The notes under the pieces: model-generated | The model's input: only the letters and a program-made list of their open reading frames with translations | Databases searched by the model: none | What the model was told of the DNA's origin: nothing | Program-made: the position numbers and the translations under genes | Shown: positions 16,102 to 25,157 of the stretch, piece by piece | Position numbering within the stretch: the stretch's first letter is position 1 | Layout of the letters: each line of letters begins with the position of its first letter | NCBI RefSeq assembly: GCF_013761005.1 | Contig: NZ_JACDUS010000001.1 | Span: 1-64,000, forward strand | Length of the DNA: 64,000 nt | Direction of reading: 5' to 3' | From: Desulfosalsimonas propionicica | GTDB taxonomy: Bacteria; Desulfobacterota; Desulfobacteria; Desulfobacterales; Desulfosalsimonadaceae

Positions 16102-17727
16102 ATGGAACACCGATTTGACTTTTTGGTCATCGGAAGCGGGGTTGCCGGGCTTTTGTTCGCCCTGAAAACCGCCGAGCACAGCCGGGTGGCCATTGTCACC
16201 AAAAAAGGCCTCACGGACAGCAACACGGTTTACGCCCAGGGCGGCATTGCCGCGGTGCTGGATCCGGATGACACATTTGAATCCCATGTTGCCGACACCC
16301 TGGCCTCGGGCGACGGGCTGTGCAACCAAAACGTTGTGGAAATGGTGGTTTGCTCGGCCCCGGACCGAATCCGGGAGTTGGCCGAAATCGGCGTGGGCTT
16401 TAACCAAAGCAATGACGGCCGGCTGGAACTGGACCTGTGCCGGGAAGGCGGCCACGGATTTAACCGGATCGTTCACGTCGACGACCTCACGGGCCGGGCC
16501 GTGGAAGAAGCCCTGGTCAACCGGGCAAGGCATCATGAGCGCATTGACATATTTGAAAATCATATCGCCATTGACCTGATCACCCGCTCCACCCGGCTAA
16601 AGCGCGGGCAGACCATCACCGGCCACGAGGATCAATGTTTTGGCACATACGTGCTCAAACGCGATACCGGTGAAATCCACACATTTCTGGCCGGCATCGT
16701 TGTGCTGGCCACGGGCGGTTCCGGCAAGGTCTATGCCTATACCAGCAACCCGGATATCGCCACAGGCGACGGCATTGCCATGGCCTACCGGGCCGGGGCG
16801 GCGGTGGCAAACCTGGAATTTGTCCAGTTTCACCCCACCTGTCTGTTTCATCCGCAGGCAAAGAATTTCCTGATTTCCGAAACCATCCGGGGAGAGGGCG
16901 GGATTTTGCGCAACTCCGACGGCACCGCCTTTATGGCCGACTACACCCCCCAGCGGGAACTGGCCTGCCGGGACGTGGTGGCCCGGGCCATTGACTCGGA
17001 ACTCAAAAAACGCGGCGATGAGGCCGTGTTTCTCGACATCTCCCACCGGGATCCGGAATTTGTGCGCTCGCGCTTTCCCCATTTGTATGCAAAATGTCTG
17101 GAATTCGGTTTTGACATGACCCGCCAGGCCCTGCCCGTTGTGCCGGCGGCCCATTACATGTGCGGAGGAGTATCCACGGACATCCACGGCAGAACCAGCA
17201 TCCAGCGTCTCTACGCCATCGGCGAAACCGCCTGTACGGGTCTGCACGGAGCCAACCGCCTGGCCAGCAACTCCCTTCTCGAAGGGCTGGTTTACGCCCA
17301 CCAGGCGGCCCTCACGGCTGCAGAGGAAATCCGGGATACGGATTTTTCCGATATCGCCGATATTCCTGTGTGGGATGATATGGGAACCATGGACAGCGAC
17401 GAAGCCATTGTCATCACCCACACCTGGAATGAAATCCGCAGGCTCATGTGGAATTACGTGGGTATCGTCCGCTCGGATAAGCGCCTGGCCCGGGCCCGGC
17501 GCAGAATTGAGATCATCAGCGACGAAATCCAGGAATACTACTGGAACTTCAAGGTCACCCCCAACCTCATTGAACTGCGCAACATCGCCATCGTAGCCGA
17601 ACTCATCATCCGGTGCGCCATGCACCGCAAGGAAAGCCGCGGCCTGCACTATAACATCGCATACCCGTATAAAAACGACCAGCGCTGGAGAAAAGACACG
17701 GTGCTGCGCCGCCCCTTTGTGGGATGA
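16102..17727 (+). CDS. nadB: L-aspartate oxidase NadB
   Basis: Flavoprotein of 541 residues. The FAD-binding dinucleotide motif is at the N-terminus (FLVIGSGVAGLLFALK), then YAQGGIAAVLDPDD, GGHGFNRIVHVDD, PAAHYMCGGVSTDIHGRTS and LHGANRLASNSLLEGL, all typical of NadB. The C-terminal helical domain resembles succinate-dehydrogenase flavoproteins. It oxidises aspartate to iminoaspartate for NAD synthesis; anaerobically fumarate is the likely acceptor. nadA and nadC are not in the window. It lies 153 bp upstream of nqrA. Confidence 0.95.
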   Translation: MEHRFDFLVIGSGVAGLLFALKTAEHSRVAIVTKKGLTDSNTVYAQGGIAAVLDPDDTFESHVADTLASGDGLCNQNVVEMVVCSAPDRIRELAEIGVGFNQSNDGRLELDLCREGGHGFNRIVHVDDLTGRAVEEALVNRARHHERIDIFENHIAIDLITRSTRLKRGQTITGHEDQCFGTYVLKRDTGEIHTFLAGIVVLATGGSGKVYAYTSNPDIATGDGIAMAYRAGAAVANLEFVQFHPTCLFHPQAKNFLISETIRGEGGILRNSDGTAFMADYTPQRELACRDVVARAIDSELKKRGDEAVFLDISHRDPEFVRSRFPHLYAKCLEFGFDMTRQALPVVPAAHYMCGGVSTDIHGRTSIQRLYAIGETACTGLHGANRLASNSLLEGLVYAHQAALTAAEEIRDTDFSDIADIPVWDDMGTMDSDEAIVITHTWNEIRRLMWNYVGIVRSDKRLARARRRIEIISDEIQEYYWNFKVTPNLIELRNIAIVAELIIRCAMHRKESRGLHYNIAYPYKNDQRWRKDTVLRRPFVG

Positions 17728-17880
17728 CCCGGCCGATCCATCGCGCAAAGCATGTCTGCCGGGAATTTTTTGCAGGAAACCCGGATTGCAGTTATAATAG
17801 GCAGGACTGAAAAACACCATGGCCATTGTAGTTGCCGGCGCGGCCGGCAATATACGGAAACCCGGAGATTGAAATCATCC

Positions 17881-19221
17881 ATGAAACGCGCAAGCGCCCA
17901 GATATCCTGCGGACTCAAGATTGCCGGCCGTCCGGAGCATTTTGTGGACAGGGCCCCGGAACCCGAAACCGTGGCATCCGCACCTGAACGCATCCCCCTG
18001 CTAAAGGCCCGGCTGCTGAAATCCAAGGGCGACCGGGTGAACCTCGGCACACCGCTTTACGAGGACAAACAAAACACCGATATTGTATTTGCTGCTCCCG
18101 GGGCCGGAAAAATCGCGGATGTTGTATACGGGCCCAGGCGGGTGATCCGCGAGGTTGTCATCCGACTTGACAAAGAGCAAACCACTGAAGATTTCACCCC
18201 GTATCCGGCAGACAAACTCGACGGGATAACCCCCGGCGCCCTGACGGAAATTTTGCTAAAAGGCGGGGTATGGCCGGTTATTCGGGACATTGTCTACCGG
18301 GGGGTGGCAAATCCGGGCCAAAGCCCTGCAGCTATCTGGATTGCAGCCACCAACCAGGACCCGTTTCACCCGCCGCCGGACACCTGGTTGCAAAGCCCTC
18401 AAGACAACCGTTTTTTCCAGACCGGCATCAACGCCCTGGAAATTTTATGCGGCAGCTTGTTTGTCTGCTGCGCTGCGGATACCGCCCTTGGTGACCAACA
18501 AATTGAAAGCCGGGTCACCCACCGGGTTTCAGGGGGCTATCCCTTTGATGATCCGTCCGTGGTCCATTATCATGCCAAGATCCGCCCTGAGGACAATCAT
18601 GCCTGGTTTGTAAGCGGCCAGGATGTACGATTGATCGGCGAATTTCTGGAAACCGGAAAATTTCCGGTCCGGCGCACGGTGGCCGTGTCCGGAAAATCCG
18701 TCCGGGGCTGTTACCGGCAAACCCGCATCGGGGCGCCTTTGGGCATTCTGGCCGATCCCGGGGAAAGCTCCGGCTCCAGATGGATTGCCGGTGGTTTGTT
18801 TCGGGGCTATTCCAGCGGTCCGGATTTTCATCTCGGCTTGTATGAAACCGCCGTGGGCATTATCACGGAATCGGCAAAGCGGGAGATGCTTGGGTTCATG
18901 CGCCCGGGGTGGAACAAGCCCACATGCTCGCGCACGTTTCTGTCTGTTTTCAATCCCCGGCCTTTGCCCCTTGATGCGGACATGCACGGATCCGTGCGGG
19001 CGTGCGTGAACTGCGGCAACTGCACCCGGGCCTGCCCGGTCGATATTCTGCCCCAGTTCACCTATAAATGCATCCGGGCCGGGGAAATCGAGGAGGCCCT
19101 TTCCCACGGCATGCTCGACTGTGTGGAATGCGGGCTTTGCTCCTATGTGTGCCCGTCGAAAATCGAACTGTGCCAGACCTTTCAGGAAACCAAACAGGCT
19201 TATTTCAGGCAGCGGATTTAG
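17881..19221 (+). CDS. nqrA: Na+-translocating NADH:quinone reductase subunit A, with ferredoxin-type cysteines
   Basis: Protein of 446 residues, the normal NqrA length, beginning with the family signature ISCGLKIAGRPEHFV. A conserved middle follows (ALEILCGSLFVCC, GYPFDDPSVVHYH). The C-terminal part carries two complete C-x2-C-x2-C-x3-C-P motifs, CVNCGNCTRACP (C375-C385) and CVECGLCSYVCP (C414-C424). Well-studied NqrA proteins keep only remnants of these, whereas the related RnfC keeps both. Two [4Fe-4S] clusters are therefore plausible. It is the first gene of nqrABCDEF. The start is fixed by homology; the Shine-Dalgarno is weak. Confidence 0.93.
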   Translation: MKRASAQISCGLKIAGRPEHFVDRAPEPETVASAPERIPLLKARLLKSKGDRVNLGTPLYEDKQNTDIVFAAPGAGKIADVVYGPRRVIREVVIRLDKEQTTEDFTPYPADKLDGITPGALTEILLKGGVWPVIRDIVYRGVANPGQSPAAIWIAATNQDPFHPPPDTWLQSPQDNRFFQTGINALEILCGSLFVCCAADTALGDQQIESRVTHRVSGGYPFDDPSVVHYHAKIRPEDNHAWFVSGQDVRLIGEFLETGKFPVRRTVAVSGKSVRGCYRQTRIGAPLGILADPGESSGSRWIAGGLFRGYSSGPDFHLGLYETAVGIITESAKREMLGFMRPGWNKPTCSRTFLSVFNPRPLPLDADMHGSVRACVNCGNCTRACPVDILPQFTYKCIRAGEIEEALSHGMLDCVECGLCSYVCPSKIELCQTFQETKQAYFRQRI

Positions 19222-19224
19222 CCC

Positions 19225-20421
19225 ATGGGATGGATTGAGAAAAATTTGCGCAAAATATTTGATGTGCCCCGCAAACATTTTGAATCCGGGGGCCGGCTGG
19301 AAAAACTGGGCCCATTATTTGAAGCCATTGAAGACGTGTTTTTCTTTCCCGCAGAAGCCACGAAAAACCGCCCCCTGGTGCGCGACAGCCTGGATCTGAA
19401 ACGGTTTATGAGCTCTGTGCTCGTGGCCCTTATCCCGCCCCTGCTTTTCGGCATTTACAACACCGGATACCACAGCCGCCTGGCATCTGAGATGTCCACG
19501 GCGTTTATACCTTCATTTACAACGGGTCTGGGCACTGTTCTGCCCATCATCCTGGTATCCTACGCAGTGGGGCTTTTCTGGGAACTTTTGTTTGCCGCCA
19601 TCCGAAAACATCCCATCAGCGAGGGATTTCTGGTCACGGGTCTGCTGTTTCCCCTGACCCTGCCGCCCACCATTCCCCTGTGGCAGGTAGCCGTGGGCAT
19701 CACCTTCGGGGTGGTTATCGGCAAAGAAGTATTCGGCGGAACCGGCAGAAACCTGTTTAACCCGGCGCTGACAGCCAGGGCGTTTGTTTTTTTCGCTTAC
19801 CCGGCCCAGCTGTCGGGAAATGCCGTTTGGGTGGCGGCAAAGCAAAAGGCCGCCGGAGCCGTGGATGCGGTCACCGGCCCCACCCCCCTGGCCGTGACCG
19901 AACTTCAGGCCCCGTTTAACAGCATCCAGGAAATACTCACTGACCAGGGCTACACGTTTGCAACGCTGTTTTGGGGCCAGTACCCGGGCACCATCGGCGG
20001 CACATCGGCCTTGTGCTCTCTTCTGGGGGCCGGACTTCTCATATTGCTCGGCATTGCCAGCTACCGCACCATATTGGGGGCGGTGGCCGGTCTGCTGGCC
20101 ACCGGATTTCTGCTCAACCTGGCGGCATCCCCGGACACACTGCCCTGGTTTTCGGTCAACCCGTTCTATCATCTGGTGGCCGGCGGCTTTGCCTTTGGAG
20201 CGGCTTACATGGCCACAGACCCGGTTACCGCGCCGGGCACGGACCGGGCCAAATGGATCTACGGCTTTCTCATCGGGGCATTGACCGTGCTGATCCGGGT
20301 GGTCAACCCGGCGTTTCCGGAGGGCGTGATGCTGGCCATTTTGTTTATGAACATGTTTGCACCCCTTCTGGAGTACACGGAAATCCGGCTGCGGGTAAAA
20401 AAAAGGATTCCCCATGTCTGA
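19225..20421 (+). CDS. nqrB: Na+-NQR subunit B
   Basis: Polytopic membrane protein of 398 residues (about 10 helices) carrying covalent FMN, with riboflavin and quinone sites in the family. Conserved segments are VGITFGVVIGKEVFGGTGRNLFNPAL and YMATDPVTAPGT. The flavinylation site reads VTGPTPLA around T220, where the common form is SGAT. The acceptor threonine is kept but two neighbours differ. It starts 3 bases after nqrA and overlaps nqrC by 8 bp. Confidence 0.94.
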   Translation: MGWIEKNLRKIFDVPRKHFESGGRLEKLGPLFEAIEDVFFFPAEATKNRPLVRDSLDLKRFMSSVLVALIPPLLFGIYNTGYHSRLASEMSTAFIPSFTTGLGTVLPIILVSYAVGLFWELLFAAIRKHPISEGFLVTGLLFPLTLPPTIPLWQVAVGITFGVVIGKEVFGGTGRNLFNPALTARAFVFFAYPAQLSGNAVWVAAKQKAAGAVDAVTGPTPLAVTELQAPFNSIQEILTDQGYTFATLFWGQYPGTIGGTSALCSLLGAGLLILLGIASYRTILGAVAGLLATGFLLNLAASPDTLPWFSVNPFYHLVAGGFAFGAAYMATDPVTAPGTDRAKWIYGFLIGALTVLIRVVNPAFPEGVMLAILFMNMFAPLLEYTEIRLRVKKRIPHV

Positions 20422-21157
20422 GACCCTCAAATCCATCGGTTTTGCCCTGGGCATGTGCCTGGTCTGCGGGGTTTTGCTGACTGCCGCAGCCACGGGACTG
20501 CAGCCGATGCAGGAAAAAAACCGGCTCAGTGACCGGCAGAAAAACGTCCTTTATACCGTGGATCTGGCATCCCGGGACAAGGCTTACACCCCGGAGCAGA
20601 TCCGGGATATATACGAAAAAAACATTGATAAAATCCGGGTGTCTGCTGCCGGCGAAATCGCAGAGCCCGCAGAGGACAAGGCCGGGGACGGACAGGTTCT
20701 TACCATTTACCTGTATACAAAAAACGGGGAGATCCAAAACTATATCATCCCCATTGAAAGCCAGGGCCTGTGGGGCAAGATTTACGGTTACATGGCACTG
20801 GAAAACGACGGTTCCACAGTAGCCGGCTTTACGGTCTACGAGCACTCCGAAACCCCGGGCCTGGGCGGGGAAATTGAAAAGCAGTGGTTTCAGGAAAATT
20901 TTGAAGGCAAAAAAATCGTTGATCGCACCGGCCGGTTTGTGGCCGTACAGATTGCCAAGGGGGATGTGGACAAACGTGTCCCGGAGGAAAAAGAGTCCCA
21001 TTACGTCGACGGCATCAGCGGGGCCACCCTCACGGGCCGGTATCTTTCCAAAGGGCTTGAAAAAACCCTGTCCAGATATGAACCCGTATCCCTGTGCTTT
21101 CGCAAACAGCGCCTGAGCTGTCGTCTTCAGGAACCAACTGACCCGGGGGAGAAATGA
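20414..21157 (+). CDS. nqrC: Na+-NQR subunit C
   Basis: Protein of 247 residues with one N-terminal membrane helix ([21 protein letters not shown]) and an FMN-binding domain outside the membrane. The flavinylation motif [18 protein letters not shown] has its SGAT threonine at about 205, so covalent FMN is expected. [16 protein letters not shown] and [16 protein letters not shown] are further family signatures. The modifying flavin transferase ApbE is not encoded nearby. ATGA overlap couples it to nqrD. Confidence 0.94.
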   Translation: MSETLKSIGFALGMCLVCGVLLTAAATGLQPMQEKNRLSDRQKNVLYTVDLASRDKAYTPEQIRDIYEKNIDKIRVSAAGEIAEPAEDKAGDGQVLTIYLYTKNGEIQNYIIPIESQGLWGKIYGYMALENDGSTVAGFTVYEHSETPGLGGEIEKQWFQENFEGKKIVDRTGRFVAVQIAKGDVDKRVPEEKESHYVDGISGATLTGRYLSKGLEKTLSRYEPVSLCFRKQRLSCRLQEPTDPGEK

Positions 21158-21777
21158 AACTGACCCGCACCAAAGCATTTAAGACATTTGCCGGACCGGC
21201 CTGGTATGAAAACCCTATTAACATGCAGATGCTGGGCATCTGCTCGGCACTGGCCGTGACCGTGCAGTTAAAGACCGCCTTTGTCATGACCCTTGCCATG
21301 ACATTTGTGGTCTCCCTGTCGAATCTGATCATTTCCCTGCTGCGAAACGTGATTCCCGGCAATATCCGCATCATCGTGGAGCTGGCGGTGATTGCTTCCC
21401 TGGTAATCCTGGCAGACGAGTTTCTGCGGGCCTATTATTTTGAAATCAGCAAGCTTTTGTCTGTATTTGTGGGCCTGATCATCACCAACTGCATCATCCT
21501 GGGCCGGGCCGAAGGCTTTGCCCTTTCCAACCCGCCGCACCTGGCGTTTGTTGACGGACTGGGAAACGGGGTGGGCTACGGCTCGGTGCTGATGAGCGTG
21601 GCCCTGATCCGGGAATTGTTTGGCTCGGGAAGCATTTTTGGATACACCGTGGTACCCGAACGCCTCTATGCGGCGGGCTACGAGGACATGGGCCTGATGC
21701 TGCTGGCGCCTGCGGCCTTTATCATCATCGGGCTGATGGCCTGGCTGCAGAAATACCTAGTTAATTCAAGAAAATAG
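21154..21777 (+). CDS. nqrD: Na+-NQR subunit D
   Basis: Membrane protein of 207 residues with six predicted helices, homologous to NqrE and RnfE. Two cysteines that co-ordinate an intramembrane iron-sulfur cluster together with NqrE in characterised enzymes are present, in [10 protein letters not shown] and [31 protein letters not shown] is also typical. It forms the sodium/electron path with NqrE at the centre of the complex. Confidence 0.95.
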   Translation: MKLTRTKAFKTFAGPAWYENPINMQMLGICSALAVTVQLKTAFVMTLAMTFVVSLSNLIISLLRNVIPGNIRIIVELAVIASLVILADEFLRAYYFEISKLLSVFVGLIITNCIILGRAEGFALSNPPHLAFVDGLGNGVGYGSVLMSVALIRELFGSGSIFGYTVVPERLYAAGYEDMGLMLLAPAAFIIIGLMAWLQKYLVNSRK

Positions 21778-21788
21778 CGGAAAAGGTT

Positions 21789-22397
21789 ATGGTCGAACTG
21801 CTCAGCCTGTTTTTGAATTCCGTTTTTGCCGGCAACATTCTGCTGGCCTATTTTCTGGGGATGTGCTCGTTTGTGGCGGTGTCAAAAAACATCGAAACCG
21901 CTGTGGGCCTTGGCTTTGCGGTGATTTTTGTGCTCACCGTGACCACACCCGTCAACTGGCTGATATTCCACGGGCTGCTGTCCCCTGGCGCCCTGGCCTG
22001 GGCCGGGCTGCCGGATGTGGACCTGAGCTTTTTAAAACTCATCATTTTTATTTCGGTGATTGCCGCCATGGTCCAGGCCATTGAGATCATCATCGACCGG
22101 TTTTCCGCTTCCCTGTATGCGGGTCTGGGCATTTTTCTGCCCCTGATTGCAGTAAACTGCGCCATTCTGGGCGGCTCGCTGTTTATGGTGGAGCGCAACC
22201 TGACCTTTATTGAATCGGTGGTCTTTGGCTTTGGCGCGGGTGTGGGCTGGATGCTGGCCATTGTGGCCATGGCCGCAGCGCGCATCAAGCTGCGCTACGC
22301 GGACCTGCCAAGCGGACTGGAGGGATTTGCCATTACCATGATTGTTACCGGACTGATGGCCATGGCGTTTATGCTGTTTTCCGGCATTACCATGTAA
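21789..22397 (+). CDS. nqrE: Na+-NQR subunit E
   Basis: Membrane protein of 202 residues, six helices, inverted-topology partner of NqrD. It has matching cysteines in [15 protein letters not shown] and [14 protein letters not shown]. The acidic and glycine-rich [18 protein letters not shown] segment is conserved in NqrE and RnfA. It is placed 11 bases after nqrD. Confidence 0.95.
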   Translation: MVELLSLFLNSVFAGNILLAYFLGMCSFVAVSKNIETAVGLGFAVIFVLTVTTPVNWLIFHGLLSPGALAWAGLPDVDLSFLKLIIFISVIAAMVQAIEIIIDRFSASLYAGLGIFLPLIAVNCAILGGSLFMVERNLTFIESVVFGFGAGVGWMLAIVAMAAARIKLRYADLPSGLEGFAITMIVTGLMAMAFMLFSGITM

Positions 22398-22409
22398 CAC
22401 GGGGGAAAC

Positions 22410-23627
22410 TTGATTTACCTGATCAGCATCGGCACATTTTCCGGGATCATCCTGGTACTGGTGACTTTGCTGCTGCTTGTGGAATCCCGGGTGGCGCGCA
22501 AGGGTCAGCAGCAGATCGTCATCAACGAGGACAAGCAGAATCCGATTTCAGCCAAAGCCGGCACATCGCTTTTGGCGGCCTTAAACCAAAACCAGATCTA
22601 CCTGCCCTCGGCCTGCGGCGGCAGCGGTTCCTGCGGCCAGTGCAAGTGCCGGGTGGTGGCCGGGGGCGGCGATATCCTCCCAACGGAACTGCCCCACCTG
22701 TCCCGGGCGGAAAAGCAGGACAATGTTCGGCTGTCCTGCCAGTTGAAAATCCGACAGGACATGGAAATCGAAATTCCGCCGGAAATCTTTGCCATTGAAA
22801 AATACGAAGGCACCGTGACCTCCAATAAAAGCATCGGCACCTTTATCAAGGAACTGGCGGTCAATATCGACCAGGACCGGGCCATTGAATTTGAGGCCGG
22901 CCAGTACATGCAGATCGATATTCCGCCCTACAGGGTGTCTTTTTCAGACTTTGAGATTGAGCAGCCCTTTAAACAGGCCTGGGACGAATATGACCTGTGG
23001 AGCCTTGAGGCTGTAAACGAAGAGCCCGTATACCGGGCCTACAGCCTTGCCAATCCCCCGTTTGAAGCCAATCCCCTGATGTTTACCATCCGCATCGCCA
23101 CCCCGCCGCCGGACCAGCCCGGCGCACCCCCGGGTGTGGGCTCGTCTTATATTTTCAGCCTCAAGCCCGGCGACCGGGTAAGCTTAAGCGGTCCGTTCGG
23201 CGATTTTCGGGTGGCCGACAGCCGGCGGGAGATGTGTTTTATTGGCGGGGGTGCGGGCATGGCTCCCCTGCGCGGCCAGATCCGCCAGCAGCTTTTGTCC
23301 GTGAAAACCCACCGGCCCATGACTTTCTGGTACGGTGCCAGAAACCGCCAGGAAATGCTCTATGACGAGGAGTTCAAAAAACTCGACAAAGAATTTGACC
23401 ATTTCGCCTATCACGTGGCCTTATCCGACCCCCTGCCCGAAGACGAGTGGGACGGGATGACCGGGTTTATCCACCAGAGCCTGGAAGCGCATTTTCTCCA
23501 GTCCCACCCGGATCCCTCGGAGGTGGAATATTATCTCTGCGGCCCGCCCATGATGCTCAGAGCGTGCCTGGAAACCCTGGACAACTACGGTGTGGAACCT
23601 GAAATGATCGCCTATGACGAATTCTGA
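22410..23627 (+). CDS. nqrF: Na+-NQR subunit F (NADH dehydrogenase subunit)
   Basis: Entry subunit of the complex, 405 residues. One N-terminal helix, then a [2Fe-2S] domain with cysteines at about 69, 75, 78 and 110 (ACGGSGSCGQCKC, RLSC), then an FAD domain (YRAYSLANPP) and an NADH domain (FIGGGAGMAPLRGQI; YYLCGPPMM). It accepts hydride from NADH and feeds the cofactor chain. Translation starts at TTG 22410, with GGGGGA before it. It is the last gene of the operon; a 670-bp repeat-rich gap follows. Confidence 0.95.
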   Translation: MIYLISIGTFSGIILVLVTLLLLVESRVARKGQQQIVINEDKQNPISAKAGTSLLAALNQNQIYLPSACGGSGSCGQCKCRVVAGGGDILPTELPHLSRAEKQDNVRLSCQLKIRQDMEIEIPPEIFAIEKYEGTVTSNKSIGTFIKELAVNIDQDRAIEFEAGQYMQIDIPPYRVSFSDFEIEQPFKQAWDEYDLWSLEAVNEEPVYRAYSLANPPFEANPLMFTIRIATPPPDQPGAPPGVGSSYIFSLKPGDRVSLSGPFGDFRVADSRREMCFIGGGAGMAPLRGQIRQQLLSVKTHRPMTFWYGARNRQEMLYDEEFKKLDKEFDHFAYHVALSDPLPEDEWDGMTGFIHQSLEAHFLQSHPDPSEVEYYLCGPPMMLRACLETLDNYGVEPEMIAYDEF

Positions 23628-23689
23628 TCCTGCCGGCTCCCCCTAAAGAAGAATCCTTTTCCCACGCTGCTGCAAGCCAATCTTGAAAG

Positions 23690-23905
23690 CCCGAAGGAGG
23701 AAAGCCCTGCGGCCGGGGCCGGGTTTTTTCGCTCCGGATCGTTTTTGCGGATTCAGCCAATGCCTTCGCCAAAATTTACAAACTCGGGCGCAAGCGCCCT
23801 CAAACAGTTTGAAATTTTCCGGCTCCGGCATTGACTGAATTTTCCCGCAAAAACGCTCAATGTCGCTTCAAAAACCCGCCCCCCGTCCTTCGGGCTTCCC
23901 TGGGG
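23690..23905. repeat. Dispersed intergenic palindrome, family C, copy 2 (inverted)
   Basis: Contains, inverted relative to 3663-3833, the blocks CCGGCATTGACTGAATT, GAAATTTTCCGG and TTCGCTCCGGATCG. The left and right halves are mutually complementary: GCGGATTCAGCCAATGCC pairs with GGCATTGACTGAATTTTCCCGC apart from a few mismatches, around the centre GGGCGCAAGCGCCC. It could fold into a very large cruciform. It lies between nqrF and the convergent SDR gene; the 672-bp gap 23628-24299 contains no supportable gene. Confidence 0.7.
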
Positions 23906-24064
23906 ACCTTATTCCGAATTCAACAGCTCTGCAAAAAACATTGAAAATACCCTTTCAAATCTACCCACCTCAGACCGGTATCCGAAGATATTTGCTGCCG
24001 GACATTTCCAGTGCGCTGGCCATGGGGCGGGGCGGGGGTGGTTTGTTTGACTGCATTGGAGCGG

Positions 24065-24173
24065 TTTGGCCAAAAGATTGTCCCGGGGCGATGGCGTCCG
24101 GAATTTCAAACTGTCTGAGGGCAAAGCCCGAGTTTTTGAAATTCCAGCCAGCGCCCCGGGACAATCGGCCAAA
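24065..24173. repeat. Large palindromic element
   Basis: The outer arms are TTTGGCC...GATTGTCCCGGGGCG and CGCCCCGGGACAATCGGCCAAA. The inner arms are GGAATTTCAAACT and AGTTTTTGAAATTCC around a GAGGGCAAAGCCC centre. The inner part resembles the centre of the family C copy 130 bp to the left, suggesting a nested or related unit. No U tract is seen, so ordinary termination is unlikely. Confidence 0.7.
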
Positions 24174-24299
24174 GCGATCCGCAGACAAACAAATCACACC
24201 CGACCCGACACATGCGAAAACCGTCTGAGCTTCCGGCTTTGAAGGCTGCCGGGCTTAAAAACACCGATTTGAAATCATTCCGGCACAGCCGCAATAAAC

Positions 24300-25040
24300 C
24301 TACATCCGCGCGATCACGCCGGTAGGCAGGATCTTTAGCAGCCTTGCCACCACGGCCCAGGGCCAGGCGGGCACAAACGCGGACCGGGTCTTTTTTTCGA
24401 TCCGGTCGGCAATGATCCGGGCACCTTTTTCAAGGGAAATCAAAAAGGGCCGGTTTTTGAGCATGTTGTTTAAGGGCGTGTCAATGTAGCCGGGATACAG
24501 CACCGTAACATCAATGTTTTTGCCAAGGGTCTCGGCACGCAAAGCTTCAAGATAAACCGCAATGCCGGCCTTGGAGGCCGAATAGGCCGAACTTTTGGGC
24601 ATTCCCCGCAGGGCGGCCACAGAGGAGATGCCCACCACGTGCCCGCCGCCTTTTGCCAGAAAATAGGCAACAGCCGCATCCACCGTGGCCATGGCGCCGG
24701 TCAGGTTAACCGCAACGGTTTTGCGGGCCTTGTCAAACTCGTTTCTGCCGATGCGCTCGCCCAGACCCACGCCGGCATTGGCAAAAACAATATCCACGCC
24801 CCCGATCTCTTCTGCCAGCTCAGCAAAAACCGGCGCCACCCGGTCAGTATCAGCCACATCCAGAGCCCGGACAGCCATTGGCACATCAATGCCCTTTTGC
24901 TTGATTTCATCACGCAGTTGTTCCAGGTTTTCCACCCGCCGGGCCGCCAGAGCCAAGCCATATCCGCGTGCCGCCATCTCCAGGGCCACAGCCCGCCCGA
25001 TGCCCGAGGACGCACCGGTGATAAAAATTTTTTTTGTCAT
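24300..25040 (-). CDS. Short-chain dehydrogenase/reductase (SDR)
   Basis: Classical SDR of 246 residues. NAD(P)-binding motif ITGASSGIGRAVALEMA, NAG segment VFANAGVGLG, catalytic Ser in GISSVAALRGMP and Tyr/Lys in YSASKAG. The C-terminus is hydrophobic and basic, possibly membrane-associated. The substrate is unknown; the nearest informal group is DltE/YqjQ-like ketoreductases. AGGAGG is 6 bases ahead of the ATG. It lies 118 bp downstream of galE on the same strand. Confidence 0.88.
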   Translation of the reverse strand: MTKKIFITGASSGIGRAVALEMAARGYGLALAARRVENLEQLRDEIKQKGIDVPMAVRALDVADTDRVAPVFAELAEEIGGVDIVFANAGVGLGERIGRNEFDKARKTVAVNLTGAMATVDAAVAYFLAKGGGHVVGISSVAALRGMPKSSAYSASKAGIAVYLEALRAETLGKNIDVTVLYPGYIDTPLNNMLKNRPFLISLEKGARIIADRIEKKTRSAFVPAWPWAVVARLLKILPTGVIARM

Positions 25041-25157
25041 GCAAACCTCCTGTGAAAATATTTCAGCACTTGCAAAGCCACAAAGTACTGACCCGCAGGA
25101 CCCGGCGGAAAAATGAGCCTGGCAGAAAGGACAACCTGTTGCGGCAACAATTTGGCT

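Noticed and set aside
16597-17850. 417-codon minus-strand frame opposite nadB
   Set aside because: Antisense shadow; no motif, no ribosome binding site.
17881-23627. Operon first considered as an Rnf complex because of the Fe-S motifs in the first subunit
   Set aside because: Gene order A-F, subunit lengths, the NADH/FAD/[2Fe-2S] layout of the last subunit and the NqrA N-terminus identify Nqr.
23690-24173. Repeated palindromes considered as a CRISPR array
   Set aside because: Units are long, differ from one another, have no regular spacers, and no cas genes are present.
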